Below, piece by piece: positions 43,777 through 54,927 of a DNA stretch of 64,000 nucleotides. The position numbers and the translations under genes were made by a program. Positions within the stretch are counted from its first letter, which is position 1, and every line of letters starts with the position of its first letter. Where the stretch lies: positions 1,992,789 to 2,056,788 of the forward strand of contig JALMQS010000132.1 of assembly GCA_024734495.1 (NCBI GenBank). The letters run 5' to 3'. The stretch is from Forficula auricularia (Eukaryota > Arthropoda > Insecta > Dermaptera > Forficulidae). Below the pieces are notes generated by a model. The model was not told the origin of the DNA, did no database searches, and saw only the letters and a program-made list of their open reading frames with translations.

Positions 43777-43789
43777 ATTTATGTATTTT

Positions 43790-45150
43790 AAATAAAAAAA
43801 ATCTCGCTCCGCTCACCTTGCTATATATTTATTTCAGCCCGGGGAATATGAATTCTCTGCCTTGGAAAACATTACTATTTTTTTATAATGATATTGATAC
43901 AAGAAGAAGTTGCACCAGAAAGGTATTAACTACGTATTAACCAGAACAGAAATTATCGGCTCTTAATATACACCTATATATTATGATATTGATATATGGA
44001 ATATTAGAAACGAATTCCAATAAATTATATCAGATTCAGTAATTGTGGTCACTTGACGGATTGGTATGCTCATCAATATATCTATTATTATATATTATAT
44101 GTATATTGGTTTATTAGAGTCGATGCTGTCCCAGTCATGTTGATTGTATCCAAGTGGATTTGATTAGTGATATCTAAAGGGGAGCTGTAACCCTCTATCC
44201 CCAATGCAACTGATCATATTCTTAAGGGTTGATATTGATTTCAGAATATGTTTATTATCTAGGTATAAAATATTTTTATATATTCATTATTTTAAATAAA
44301 TCAAATAATAAGTTTTTTTGCAAAAAAACTATCCGAGGCCAAAAATTAATATGTCAAAATTTCATTTAAATTCTAACCATATTTTTAGTTTTCTTTTAAT
44401 CTTTTGTATCTGAAATGTGTGGCTGTATCTCTAGCCAGCAAGCTATTCATCATAATAATTACAGATAGTAAAAGATCAAATTCCCTTGTTAATTAAATTA
44501 ATAATTATACAAGGGATAAAATATCTTCATTATTTGGATAATATTTAGCTTTTTGAAAATGATGACCTGATAAATGAATCTGGAAATCCACTATGTTAAT
44601 TACAAATAAATGGAAGAAATAAATAATCCCAATGTCATAATGAGATAATTTATACATACAGGGTGTTCCAAAAAACACGACGATTTACCGTGAACCGGGA
44701 ATAGGCTAGCTTATGTCAATCCATAACCTAAATTTTTTTTAATACAAGTCCCATAGTTTTCGTGTATAGGCATGTTTTTGAAAATCGTGAAAATCGCTAC
44801 CCTGCTGTAAATATTGATGAGATGCCGTGACTACAAATTTCCATATATTATGATTATGATTTTTGTTACGCAAACCTGAAATATCCTGCTATTGACCACA
44901 ATCCAAAATAAAACCAAGGGTACTATACACTTTTGGGAAAAAAAAATATTTTTGCTGAATTCATATGTTATAAAACTTTGACTCTTCATACGGTAAAAAA
45001 ATGTACCACTCTAGAATGGAAAGTTTTTTAAAAATGACCCATTTAGTTAAGATTTCAAAATAGTACAACACTACTACTTCTTTCTTTATAAAAAGAAAAT
45101 ATTTGTATTTTTTTGTAAAATGATCTAATTTTGTAAAATGATCTAATTGC
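43790..45150. other. AT-rich DNA; possible transposon end
   Basis: No gene. At 44660-44690 ACAGGGTGTTCCAAAAAACA resembles the first bases of some DNA-transposon or dispersed-repeat termini; no mirrored end was seen. Confidence 0.4.
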
Positions 45151-45246
45151 AAAACATTATTTGATAGTGGTTATTTATTTAAGGAGTGCGGAACTTAATT
45201 ATCTACTAAATCTAGCTCAAAACTTGCGCCATAGGGCTTACAATAT

Positions 45247-45645
45247 TTATGTGAATTTACGTAGATTATGTTCAGGATTTCTTTTGGTTTTGTGTGACAT
45301 ATGGAACAATATAGCCTGCATAACATCTAAAATGAGTAGCCTGTGAGAATTCAATCGGGGCAGTAGATATCTATATGTATTTGATCGAGTATTTGTCTTG
45401 TTGAGCTGGTCTGGTTGCATAATCCAGGTCGCAAATATGCAGGGGCACTTAGAGATGGAAGGTAATAAAAATAAAAGGGTGCTTTTATGTTCCTGTATTT
45501 TATATATATATTGTCCACTGCAATAGACTATAAGAGATAAAATCTTATCTAAAAAATGCGAAGGTGTCAAAAAATTATATGTGTAATTCGGAAGTAAAGT
45601 AGTTATCATTTCCTCCCCGAATGCAATGGGAGCATTAAATCTCAT
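45247..45645 (-). other. Longest open frame (132 codons), no similarity
   Basis: Opens MRFNAPIAFGEEMITTLLPN and has a somewhat balanced amino-acid make-up, but I recognise no domain, signal peptide or splice sites, and an overlapping 61-codon frame exists on the other strand. A frame of this length is only mildly unexpected in 64 kb of AT-rich sequence. It stops 189 bases before the hAT element. Confidence 0.25.
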
Positions 45646-45833
45646 CGTAGGAGAAAATTATATACTTTCCTTCCATTTTTCACTCTTTCAATAAAAGTGA
45701 TAAAAAATGTTAATTTTATTTTATTTTTATATAATAATAAAACAATTATTATATTTATAAATCAATTATTACAATTATTTGACCGGACTAATGTAATCTT
45801 GTGACATTCGATATCTACATAGTAAGTACCTAC

Positions 45834-46536
45834 CAGTGTCGGTTGGTGACATTTCAACCAGCGAATGCTGTCCAAAAAAGTACGCATCATTTTTTGAAAT
45901 TTTATTTTAATCTCGCTTTTTTTAAAAATATATAGTATTTTGGGACCTTCGCCCCAAACGGATAGGGCTTTGTGTGAGTGAGGGTAGGAGTCGGAAATTA
46001 CATCTTATGACAAACTCCGCAGTCCCTGAGATGGAATTCAACCTTATTCCATAATGAATTAGCCTTCACTATAAGAAAATCTTAAATTTTTCCTAATTCT
46101 ATTGGTATAAGCAATTGAGAGTTCTTAGAAATGGATCAGTCCAAATATTCCCGAATCATCTTTATTTATCCCTCATTTGTTTTATTACTATTTTAATACT
46201 TCCTCAGCGAGAACAATTTTTATTCGACCAAAACTCGTTTGGGCTTGTCTTTGACATACTTGAACTGGACTTCAAAACTTCTATCCGCACTCTTTTCAAA
46301 AAAATCATTCATTTTAAATGCCCCTTGAAATTATGCAAACATTTTATTTCATTTCGAGAACCAATATACTTTTCAAAACAAAAAATGTTTTTTAATAGAA
46401 ATATTTGAAATAACGGTTAATAATTTGAAAATGTAAAGATCCTCCTGAAATTTTGAATTTATGAAAGTACCTACTCTAAATTTTGACATTTTGGGGATGC
46501 GCCGCATCCACAGCATCCATGGACCGCACACCACTG
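45834..46536 (-). mobile_element. hAT-type non-autonomous element, copy 1
   Basis: Starts CAGTGTCGGTTGGTGACATT and ends CATGGACCGCACACCACTG (minus: CAGTGGTGTGCGGTCCATGG). Short inverted ends beginning CAGTG are typical of hAT. The flanking 8-mers (GTACCTAC, ATACTAAC) agree at 5 of 8 positions, a decayed 8-bp target duplication. About 700 bp. A frame (97 codons, from 46115) and its relatives in copies 2 and 3 share words such as LRNG and PQREQ-LFDQN but are broken in the others; no DDE or BED motif was seen. Confidence 0.8.
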
Positions 46537-46985
46537 ATACTAACATACCCTATAGTTGTTAGTAAACTTTACTGACTTTACTAACAGTTTTGTAAGACTA
46601 GGAAAATAAATGATAGTTACAAAATACTTGTTGACTAAAGCTGTAAACCTAGTAGTGCGGAGAACAAAAAGTTGGAAAAAAGACAAAAACAAACTTCCTT
46701 GAATTATAAGTTCAGCTTCTATTTAACACGATGCTGTATTTGACGTTAGAATTAAAAACAATTTCTTTTCACTGCTTTGTACACTTCTTTGGTCTCAGTT
46801 CCACTATATTTTTGGTCTAATTCAACTGCGCTTTGATATCAAATTCAAATGTGAAAGGATAATAAAAATAATTTTTAAAGAATTAGGTGTCAGTTCAAGG
46901 TCAAACATTTTTATTATCAAAAGTAAGTAAAATTCAAGGTAGGTTTCACAAAATAAAACAAATATATATTTTGCGTTTTATCCCG

Positions 46986-47017
46986 TTATTATATATTTCG
47001 GGTTTTGAGCCCATCAG
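46986..47017 (-). ncRNA. Hammerhead-like core, left arm
   Basis: Minus strand: CCTGATGGGCTCAAAACCCGAAAT. Compared with the right arm it lacks three bases (GAT) of the CTGATGA box. Stem II GGG/CCC and GAAA are kept. TTTTAACTC before the core can pair with GGGATAAAA downstream as a stem I. Probably inactive. Confidence 0.4.
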
Positions 47018-47055
47018 GAGTTAAAATAGAAAACAATTTTCTATGTTAACTCATC

Positions 47056-47090
47056 CTGATGATGGGCTCAAAACCCGAAATATATAATAA
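47056..47090 (+). ncRNA. Hammerhead-like core, right arm
   Basis: CTGATGA at 47056-47062, stem II TGGG-CTCAAAA-CCCG, GAAA at 47077-47080, then the self-complementary ATATAT followed by A. The core boxes are intact, but stem I on this arm pairs poorly. Confidence 0.45.
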
Positions 47091-47234
47091 CTAGATAAAA
47101 CTCAAAAGATATATTTGTTTTATTTTGTGAAACCTACCTTGAAATTTTACTTACTTTTGATAATAAAAATGCTTGTATAGCTACGCGTTTAAAATTCTCA
47201 AAATGAATCTTTTTATAAAAATAAGAAATAAATA

Positions 47235-47560
47235 TTGGCAATTTTCTTTCCCTGGCTATGAAAAAGTGGATGGATGACCTCAGCAGGCAAGCAGGAGGCT
47301 CTTATGTATGTGTACTCTCGCTAGACAGTATCTATGCATGCCTGTGCCGAATAAATCCTTCCAGCTGACTGGTGACTAATAGCTGGAAGGTGGTGTGCAA
47401 CAGAGTCCTAGATCTTTCATGACGCTGAAATACAAGCCAACTGTTTTCAGTAGTAAATCGTGGTTTAAATAACGCGAGGGGCACCTGTGCTCCGCGTGGG
47501 CGCGCCCGCCCTCTCTCACTAATTGACCCTGAGATAACAGCGACAGCTGGATAATTTTTT
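47235..47560 (-). promoter_or_regulatory. GC-rich island, possible promoter or exon
   Basis: A 300-bp patch with unusual G+C content for this window. On the minus strand GAGGGCGGGCGCGCCCACGC (GC-box-like) is followed about 30 bases later by CGTTATTTAAACCAC (TATA-like), then about 55 bases on by TTTCAGCGTCATGAAAGATC. An 8-bp inverted pair TTCCAGCT/AGCTGGAA lies at 47359-47388. This order suits a Pol II promoter reading to the left, but the following frame has only 14 codons (MKDLGLCCTPPSSY) before a stop. Unproven. Confidence 0.25.
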
Positions 47561-47659
47561 TTCCACGTACAATTTTAAATATAATTCGAAAGAAACGAAA
47601 TGTGTGTTTTTTTTTTTTGTTTTTTTTAATCATTTTATCGGTATAATTCAATTTTTCCC

Positions 47660-48175
47660 TTGTGAATCTGAAGGCACGTACAAAATGATCCAGTTAAAAT
47701 AGGTTTTTAACGAAGCAAGTAATTAATTGGAAAAATGTATTTGACAATGAATGCAAGTGAGGTTGACATACACAACTGGAAAAAGTTTTAGTCAGTCAAA
47801 TAAAATATTATTTGTAAAACAATTTGGAAGAAAAGTTAAAAAAACAATCACTCTTTCTAAGTATTGAATGTCTAGTTAAAACGATACAATTTAGTAATAG
47901 CTAATAGCAATAGGTGGATGAAATATTTATAGAAAAAATTATTTGCTCTATATCGGAGTGGATAAAAAATTAAAACTAATTGAATAAACGTTGATTAAGA
48001 TAAATTACCTAAAAGGAGAAAATGTCTTCAATTGATTTAAGTATATAAGTATATATTAGAAGAAAACTTAAGAAACACATAATAATCATTGGCTTAATTA
48101 GGGAGTTGTCCTAGCAGATTAGCCACCACAAGGTTTCAATTTTGATAATCCGATTAGAGATCAACTAACTTTTTA
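47660..48175. other. AT-rich DNA, nothing recognised
   Basis: No supported feature. Confidence 0.5.
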
Positions 48176-48180
48176 GTAGA

Positions 48181-48300
48181 ATTGGCAAATTTTGGAAATA
48201 ACGAAATAATTTAATGAGAAATACATAAGTGATGTCTCATAATAATCAAATTTAGATTTTTCTAGGGGAGTAATGAGATTTGTAAGGGGTAACTTATTCT
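48181..48300 (-). mobile_element. Dispersed repeat, copy 2 of 19.85 kb
   Basis: GGCAAATTTTGGAAATAACG, AAATAATTTAATGAG, AATACATAAGTGATGTCTCA and GTAATGAGATTTGTA match 19847-19960 in order and strand. The hAT-like end seen in copy 1 is not present. Confidence 0.6.
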
Positions 48301-48309
48301 TCAGCACCT

Positions 48310-50400
48310 AGCTAGTTTCAAATTTCATTTTCTTATCATTTGTCATAAGGATCTGAGATAGAAGTTACCACAGACAAACGATTTACTAATAGTTCTCAAT
48401 ATTTAAAGTAATAAATAACAAAAATATATAGGTACAATAATACTCGACGTTTTTATTATTTCATTTTTGATTGTTATCAGATAAGAGATGCAATCATGGA
48501 AGTAGAGAAGAAGCTAAGGTTAAAATAATGGGGAGTCCTTAGGGTGTTACAGTCTTACGTACAATGTTATTGAAATAATTAATTTTCATATTTGTAGAAC
48601 TTATAAAAATGGTAAATTCTAAATAATCGTCGAGGCCAATGAAGACTGTCTACATTGCAATCAAGGTCAGGATTGTATCAATGAAAGAACACGACAGCGC
48701 TCTAACCTAAGAAATAACTCGGATGCATTGCTGCTTCCATGAGAACATCTCATATTTGTTATCAAATACAGATGACGTAATCAAAACGTCATGTATTTTT
48801 AGTGAAGAAGTTAATTATTTATTAAAAAAAACATTTTCCTACTACGTTCAGATGACCTTGGATAGAATCTGCCCCTAGGGGAGATTGTCGAATTGTCTTT
48901 GGGTTAGGGGCTGTAGGCAGCCTGGTCCCTGTGGGGAAATGCTCAGAATGTCTTCGGGCATTCCCTGTAGATCGGGCCTTCTCGGGATCAGATGATCACT
49001 ATCATAAGTAAAATTACTTCATATATAGTACCTATAGATACTAGTGTAAGATTTGGATTCTATCAAAACCTTTTAATAAAATACATATGAAGTCTATACT
49101 GGCCAGCATTTTCATCGAAGTTAATTTAAAGTTAGCATTGAGAATGACTGCTTAGACTTTAAATCGATTGAAGTTTCTTTTGGATTAAACCCATCTCCCC
49201 CCCTAGTCGATAAGTACCTCTTTAAATAATAATTATATTATTTTTTTCTTTGTTCATTTAAAGTATAACAGGTTAAGCGGAAGACGATTTTTATTCTGAA
49301 TTAAGTATATTCACCTCAATTCGTTTTATCCACAAATCAGGAAGAATGATCACTCAACAATATGAGGACTAAAGATATTTCGACATTTCAAAAAACACAT
49401 GTATATTAATATAGTATATGTTTGTATATTGTATATTATCAAATTATTAAATATAGGTACTAATAATTTATCCAATTATTGCCAAAGTATTCTATTCATA
49501 AATTGTTATGATATACAATTTAATTATTTTAATTATAGATGATGGAATTTGCTTAATAAAAATGTATGCGGAATTGATTGATTGAGAATATTCTTGCCTG
49601 CATCGGGTTTAATATAATTATATATACCATTGAATAATTTAGTTTCTGAAATTCGATATAAATTTCTTTAAACGTAGTTGACTTGTTTGAAACTTTTTAA
49701 GAGAGAAGTTGAAAGTCGATAGACAGGTTGATTTTTAAGTTTTCTCCGCTATCGACTTTAGTTCGAGTTTACAGGAAAAGGTATAGTGCTGGGAAATTGT
49801 AAACTCATTTATTTTATTTTATTGAGGCGAATAGTTTTTAGATGAATATTATACTAAAAGCTGGAGATTTTTTTTCTTTTAAGACTCGATGAATAATTCG
49901 TTAGGGTTTTTTTAACCAACTGCAGGAGCTTAAAGTTAACCCATAAGTTTATAAACAGATATAGAACAGAGCTCTAAACATCTTCTAAACGTGAGATGAG
50001 GCCTGTGCGGGTTCTATGGCTTTGCAAACTGAATTTCAAACTACGAACGGATATTATTCGAAAGAACGTGAAAAAAAAATGAAATAAAATAAAGAGAGAA
50101 AACATTTGTACTGGATTCTTTCTTACCTGGTGAAGGAGAATATAAGCCCCCTCACGAACACACTAGATTTTATTTCTTTGCGCGAAAGCTTTTGGTTATC
50201 GATGATAAAAGTAGAGCGATACACGTACACAGGATTTTGACAAAACATGACTAAATCCGGCAATTGAACAAAGCTTTTATCACAACAATATAATATTAAA
50301 GAAAAACTAGATACTAGATGGAAGTAAAAAATCAATTTCATATCCAAAACATATTTTTTTTTTAAATATATACCTTCCTCTTTGTTATGTCTAGAATTCT
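48310..50400. other. AT-rich DNA, no gene seen
   Basis: No supported gene. Less AT-rich patches at 48635-48780 and 48850-48995 have no open frame I recognise; the latter repeats GAATTGTCTTTGGG/GAATGTCTTCGGGC-like words. Confidence 0.45.
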
Positions 50401-50411
50401 TAAAAATATAG

Positions 50412-51123
50412 CAGAGGCGTGCGGTCCATGGATACTGTGGATGCGGCACATCCCAAAAATATCAAGCATTTAGAGTATTTTCATAAATATATAAGGTGGA
50501 CTTCAAAATTTTAAAATGATCATTAAATTTTCAAATTATGATCCGTTATTTCAAATAATTCTATAAAAAACATTTTTTGTTTTGAAAAGAATATCGGTTC
50601 TCGAAATGAAATGAAACTGTTGCATAGTTTCAAGGGGCAATTAAAATAAATGATTTTACCGAAAAGGGCGGCGTTAGAAGGTTTGAACTGCCTGGTATAT
50701 CTCCCAGTTCAAGCATATCAAAGACAAGTTCAGACGAGTTTTAGTCGAATAAAAATTGTTCTTAGTAATAATACAAAAAAGGAATAAATAAAGATGATTC
50801 AAGAAATTTTGGACTAATCCATTTCTAAGAACTCTCAATATATAAGATCGGAAATAATTAAGAGAGCTATCGACAAGTCATAGCTTGTCACAAGATTTAA
50901 TTTCTGACTCCAACCCTCACTCACACAAAGCAGTATCCGTTTGGGGCGAAGGTCCCAAAAAATATTTTAAAAAAAATAATGTTAGTTTGAAAAAGTAACG
51001 AAAATTTGCCCTATTCGATGAAATTTGCAAAAAAAGCGAAGATTAAAATAAAATTTCAAAAAATGAACGTCAGGTACTTTTTTGGACAGCATCTCCTGGT
51101 TGAAAAGTCACTAACCGCTACTG
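50412..51123 (+). mobile_element. hAT-type non-autonomous element, copy 2, with 8-bp TSD
   Basis: Opposite orientation to copy 1. Starts CAGAGGCGTGCGGTCCATGG and ends GTCACTAACCGCTACTG. The flanking 8-mers AAATATAG (50404-50411) and GAATATAG (51124-51131) agree at 7 of 8 positions, good evidence of hAT-type insertion. About 712 bp, collinear with copy 1 through TCAAAGACAAGTTCAGACGA, GTTTGGGGCGAAGGTCCCAA and the ends. No intact frame. Confidence 0.85.
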
Positions 51124-51139
51124 GAATATAGACCAATTA

Positions 51140-51222
51140 AAATATAATTTTTTAATGAAATCACACATAATTAATTATAATTATTTATTCTTATACAATA
51201 AATAATTATGCGTGATTTCACT
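51140..51222. repeat. Small inverted repeat
   Basis: GAAATCACACATAATTA on the left pairs with TAATTATGCGTGATTTC on the right around an AT-rich centre. No family recognised. Confidence 0.6.
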
Positions 51223-51897
51223 AAAAGTTCAAATTTTAACCAAATTAATCATAAAAATAAAAGCTTCAATATATTCATTACTAATAAATGTAGACCAATT
51301 TTTTACTTTTTTTTTAACTCACTCACCAAGCTGTTTTTATCTATTTAAATCCCAACAACGATATTTTATTATTAAGGTGGATAATATAGTTACAAATTCT
51401 ACATGTGTTTTTATGGTGCAGTCAAAGGAGAAAAAATTTTGCCCATCCTTGAGTTAAATTTTCTCAAGTGATTGATATGTATATGACATACATTTATTTA
51501 GCAGCTTCTTAAAATATATTTAGATTTTTTTTTATTTGGCATGTCAATGAATCAGTAAAGAAGTTTTCACGGGCATGTTTGTACTACTTTGACTCCTGAA
51601 GAGGAAGGTTTAATTGTTTTAAGACAAGCCAAGTTATTTTGTTGTACTTTTTATTTAAAACAGATCTTATACAAGAATAAGAAAATGTGTTTGTTTTCTT
51701 GATGTTCCAGAAAATACAAAAACTGTAGACAACGCAGAATGTATTAAGTAGAAAATTATGACAAGTAATTACATTAATTTAACATCAGTATATAATATTA
51801 ATATTTTGATTATTTATGTCCATCGATTAAATTAATAAGTTGTTGTATGGGAAATAAGGACAATAGCTTATGCAAACATTTTCCATTTTATGCCAAC

Positions 51898-51925
51898 TTT
51901 TCGTCAACTCCGTTGACTTCCTCAG
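51898..51925 (-). ncRNA. Hammerhead-like core, left arm
   Basis: Minus strand: CTGAGGA, then a perfect six-pair stem II (GTCAAC-GGA-GTTGAC), then GAAA and AGTTGGCAT. CTGANGA tolerates any base at the fifth position, so the core is complete; only stem III looks altered. Confidence 0.5.
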
Positions 51926-52116
51926 GGCTCAAACAAATCAACTTCTTTGCACATTTGTCATTTTATAAATATTCATTCTCAGCAAACACATATAGGCCAG
52001 TCATCGAACAGATTGAAAATATTTCCTATTTAGATTTAAAACTGGCCTATATGTGTTTGTTAAGAATGAATATTTATAAAATGACAAATATGCAAAGAAG
52101 TTAATTTCTTTGAGCC

Positions 52117-52146
52117 CTGTTGAAGTCAATAAAGTTGACGAAGCGT
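52117..52146 (+). ncRNA. Hammerhead-like core, right arm
   Basis: CTGTTGA, stem II GTCAA-TAAAG-TTGAC, then GAAGCGTTGG. The GAAA box is changed to GAAG and the first box to CTGTTGA; probably inactive. With the left arm it gives a consensus of the normal type. Confidence 0.4.
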
Positions 52147-52908
52147 TGGCATAAAATAAAAAATATTTGCATAAGCTATTGTCCTTATTTCCCCACAAAA
52201 ACTCATTAATATTAATAACTTAGTAGTGAGTTAGCAAAAATAAAAAAAAATTAATAAAATAGGGTGAATTATTTGATTTTTTTTAATTAATAAAGTCTTT
52301 TAAAGTCTTGAAAAATTTGATGTGGTACTAATACTACTAATAATTTTATAAATAGGTACAATAAACAAGCTATATTTATAGATAAGATTTTCAAGTTTTT
52401 AATGTACAGATAAACAAAGTAGTAGTAGTTTTTCCCTGGCCGCCTGCAACGTAAGCAACCCGCCGTACAGGAGGGCTGTATCACAGATTGCAATATTGTA
52501 AGCGGCCATAGAAAAATTACTAGAAAAATTACTAGAAGAAATAATAATGCATGTAGTTACTCAGTAAAAACAAACACATGAAGAAAATATTTACATCATG
52601 AAATTAATTAAAGTTTTGATATATTATTCACTCAAAAGATCAAAGCTTTGAGTCCTTTTGGGTGGTTTTTATTAAGTAAGAATTTTTGTGGATTATTCTT
52701 AGATTAATATTTAACTAGGGACGTTTAATGCTGTTGGTTTATTAAGCGGAATCAGTTGAAGTATTGTTGCATGGATTCCATCAAAATAGCTCGAAAGATG
52801 GATATACTAAATCTCACACAATTGTAGTGACTACACTTGATTGATAATTAAAGGAAAACCCCGTCTTTAAGTCTAGATTCAATCACGTTTGCAAGCATAA
52901 ATTAAATA

Positions 52909-53489
52909 CTTCCTCTGTTCGAAAATATGGTATACATTTTAATATATTTTTTTTTTAAATATGGTATACATTTGCTAAAAAATCGAATAAAACTAAAATT
53001 AAATAAAAAAAAAAAAAATGTTTAATTCATTTTATTATCACAATATAACTAAATACAAATAATTTTAGTGTAATCCAAATTTAATTAAAGTGAGATTTAG
53101 CCTTGTGTTCAACAGCTTCTTATGAACACATACTTTTCAGCTAATCGACCCTCATGACGAAGTTTTACCTTATTTATGTGAGGAATTTTATAGTGATTTC
53201 TTCTTCTTTGCTTCAATTTGGAATCTCTTCTTTGTAAATTCACGTTTTATGGGTTAAAAAATTTCGAATTTTGAAATTACAGCGGTGAGTATTTTATTTT
53301 TCTTAAAAAAACTAATTTTTAGTCTTCAAATTTCAACTTAACTCAAAAGCAACTCCTGTCAGATATGTTAGATTATTTAGCTATCAATGTAAACACTAAC
53401 AATATAATGAGTATTGCCAGTTGGTTTCAAAATTCTAGATAATCTAAGATTGTCTTTCAAATGTATACCATATTTTCGGACAGAGGGAG
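52909..53489. mobile_element. Tc1/mariner-like MITE with TA target duplication
   Basis: The left end CTTCCTCTGTTCGAAAATAT and the right end (as complement) CTCCCTCTGTCCGAAAATAT are inverted repeats continuing through GGTATACATTT. TA flanks both sides (52907-52908, 53490-53491). 581 bp with no transposase. TA duplication and a CTCCCTC start are in the style of Tc1/mariner MITEs (Stowaway-like). It sits in the spacer of the large inverted repeat. Confidence 0.85.
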
Positions 53490-53511
53490 TATTAATTATA
53501 ACGGCCGGTTG

Positions 53512-53880
53512 CATACGTTGCAGGCGGCCATGAAAAAACTACTTATCTTTGATTGTACATATAAAAACTTCAAAATCTTAGATATATAGCTAGTTTATTG
53601 ACCTATTTATAAAATAATTAGTTGTATTAGTATCATATCAAATTTTTCAATACGTTAAAAGTCTTTATTAATTAAAATAAATAAAATAATTCACCATATT
53701 TTATTAATTATTTAATGCTAACTCACTAGTAATTTATTATATACTGATGTTAAATTAACGAAATTACTTTTCTTAATTTAGACTTCTACTTAAAAGATTC
53801 TGGATTGTCCACTGTTTTTGTATTTTCTTGAACATCCAAGGGAACAAACACATTTTCTTGTACCACTTATAAAAAGTGTC
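53512..53880. repeat. Large inverted repeat, right arm
   Basis: Begins ACGTTGCAGGCGGCCATGAA, runs through AGTTTATTGACCTATTTATA, TGCTAACTCACTAG, ATATACTGATGTTAAATTAA to AACAAACACATTTTCTTGT. It is the uninterrupted counterpart of 51660-52456 and shows the pre-insertion state of the site at 51.8 kb. Confidence 0.75.
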
Positions 53881-53889
53881 GGTAAAATT

Positions 53890-54920
53890 TAAAATAAGCA
53901 AAAGCAACATTATTAAATTAATATATATTTAACTGGTATGCTTCGGTCTAATCGATTATTTTTTTATTTTTAATTAATGTAATGCAAATGTGTTTAAAAA
54001 ATATTTGAATTGAAAAAAATGGATAGTATTTCCAGAGAATGGGTAGGCAAAAGATATCAATATAAATTTGCATTTATAAATTAAAAAAATGAATAAATAA
54101 ATTGATTTTATCTTGTCACATTTTTTTTCTGAATAGAGTTAATATTTTATATTGCTCGAATGATTTATCTTCAATGTCAAAAATACAAATTATTATTAGG
54201 CTTTGACGATTTCTCTGTGCCCAAAGCCGGAAGTCAGAGAATTACTCAGCACAAATTTTCTTTTTGATTATTTCCTATACATGGTTGATTCAATAGAAAC
54301 CTCGGGGTTGGTTCCAGTCGGTTCTATTAATTGAAAATAAATTTCCAAGAATTTTCATAGAATGTAAATGAAATGCAATGTAGTTAATAAATATTACATG
54401 ATAATTTTTTTTGCAAAATTCTAAGGTTATTTAAATGAATTGCTTTTCTCATTATAATTAGTTCATAAATTAGGTTTAAAATATTTAGGTAAATGAACAC
54501 TCCAAATTTTGCCTATACTAACTCATATTCTAAAAACACTATTTTATTATAGTAAATAACTAACTTATTCATGAGTCAGATACATAGATGCAGTGTGGAT
54601 AAACCACGCCTTGGAGCATCGGACCTCCCCTGAAGGGAGCGAATTTTGGGAAATGTATCGAGAGAAGTAATTATAAATATTTTGGAAAATGGGGACACAA
54701 ACATTATGTATAAAATCTTAAATTTTTTTCAAGGGAATTTATACAATTAGGAATCTAATCTTAGAATTAAAATTGTAATTATTTCAGATTTTAATAAACC
54801 GAATGTTTTCTACATTTGATTCGATCACGAATCAACTGTAGGGAATTTTTGTCAAATATTGAGTGAAAATAATATTTGAACTCATATATTTCTAACTTGA
54901 AATAATGATTTTAAATAAAT
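53890..54920. other. AT-rich DNA, nothing recognised
   Basis: No gene. A less AT-rich patch at 54580-54650 (CACGCCTTGGAGCATCGGAC, CTCCCCTGAAGGGAGC hairpin) is not assignable. Confidence 0.45.
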
Positions 54921-54927
54921 TTATATA

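Larger units (their letters stand above)
46906..47171. mobile_element. Foldback element with hammerhead-like cores
   Basis: Nearly perfect inverted arms of about 115 bp: CATTTTTATTATCAAAAGTA, AGTAAAATTCAAGGTAGGTT, TCACAAAATAAAACAAATAT on the left, complemented on the right to TTGATAATAAAAATG. The arms carry ATATATTTCGGGTTTTGAGCCCATCAGG (left) and its partner (right), a hammerhead-type core on each strand. Centre of about 40 bp. No coding part. Confidence 0.75.
51806..52204. mobile_element. Foldback element nested in the left arm, with hammerhead-like cores
   Basis: A ~400-bp palindrome (GAAATAAGGACAATAGCTTA and TAAGCTATTGTCCTTATTTC as outer arms; ACTGGCCTATATGTGTTTGT as an inner arm). The flanking 9-mer ATTAATATT occurs at 51797-51805 and 52205-52213, and the homologous arm at 53.7 kb lacks the insert, which supports recent insertion. 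The duplicated 9-mer is low-complexity, so its exact limits are uncertain. Each arm carries a hammerhead-type core. Confidence 0.75.
51660..52456. repeat. Large inverted repeat, left arm (interrupted)
   Basis: Pairs with 53512-53880. Shared words include AAGAAAATGTGTTTGTT, TTAATTTAACATCAGTATAT, GTGAGTTAGCA, ATAGCTTGTTTATTG-like and TTTTTCCCTGGCCGCCTGCA. The pairing is interrupted at 51806-52204 by a foldback absent from the other arm. The spacer between the arms holds a Tc1/mariner-like MITE. Confidence 0.75.

Noticed and set aside
44660..44690. Complete DNA transposon starting ACAGGGTGTTCC
   Set aside because: No inverted partner end was found within several kilobases.
46115..46408. 97-codon frame as a host gene
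   Set aside because: It is wholly inside hAT copy 1 and broken in the other two copies.
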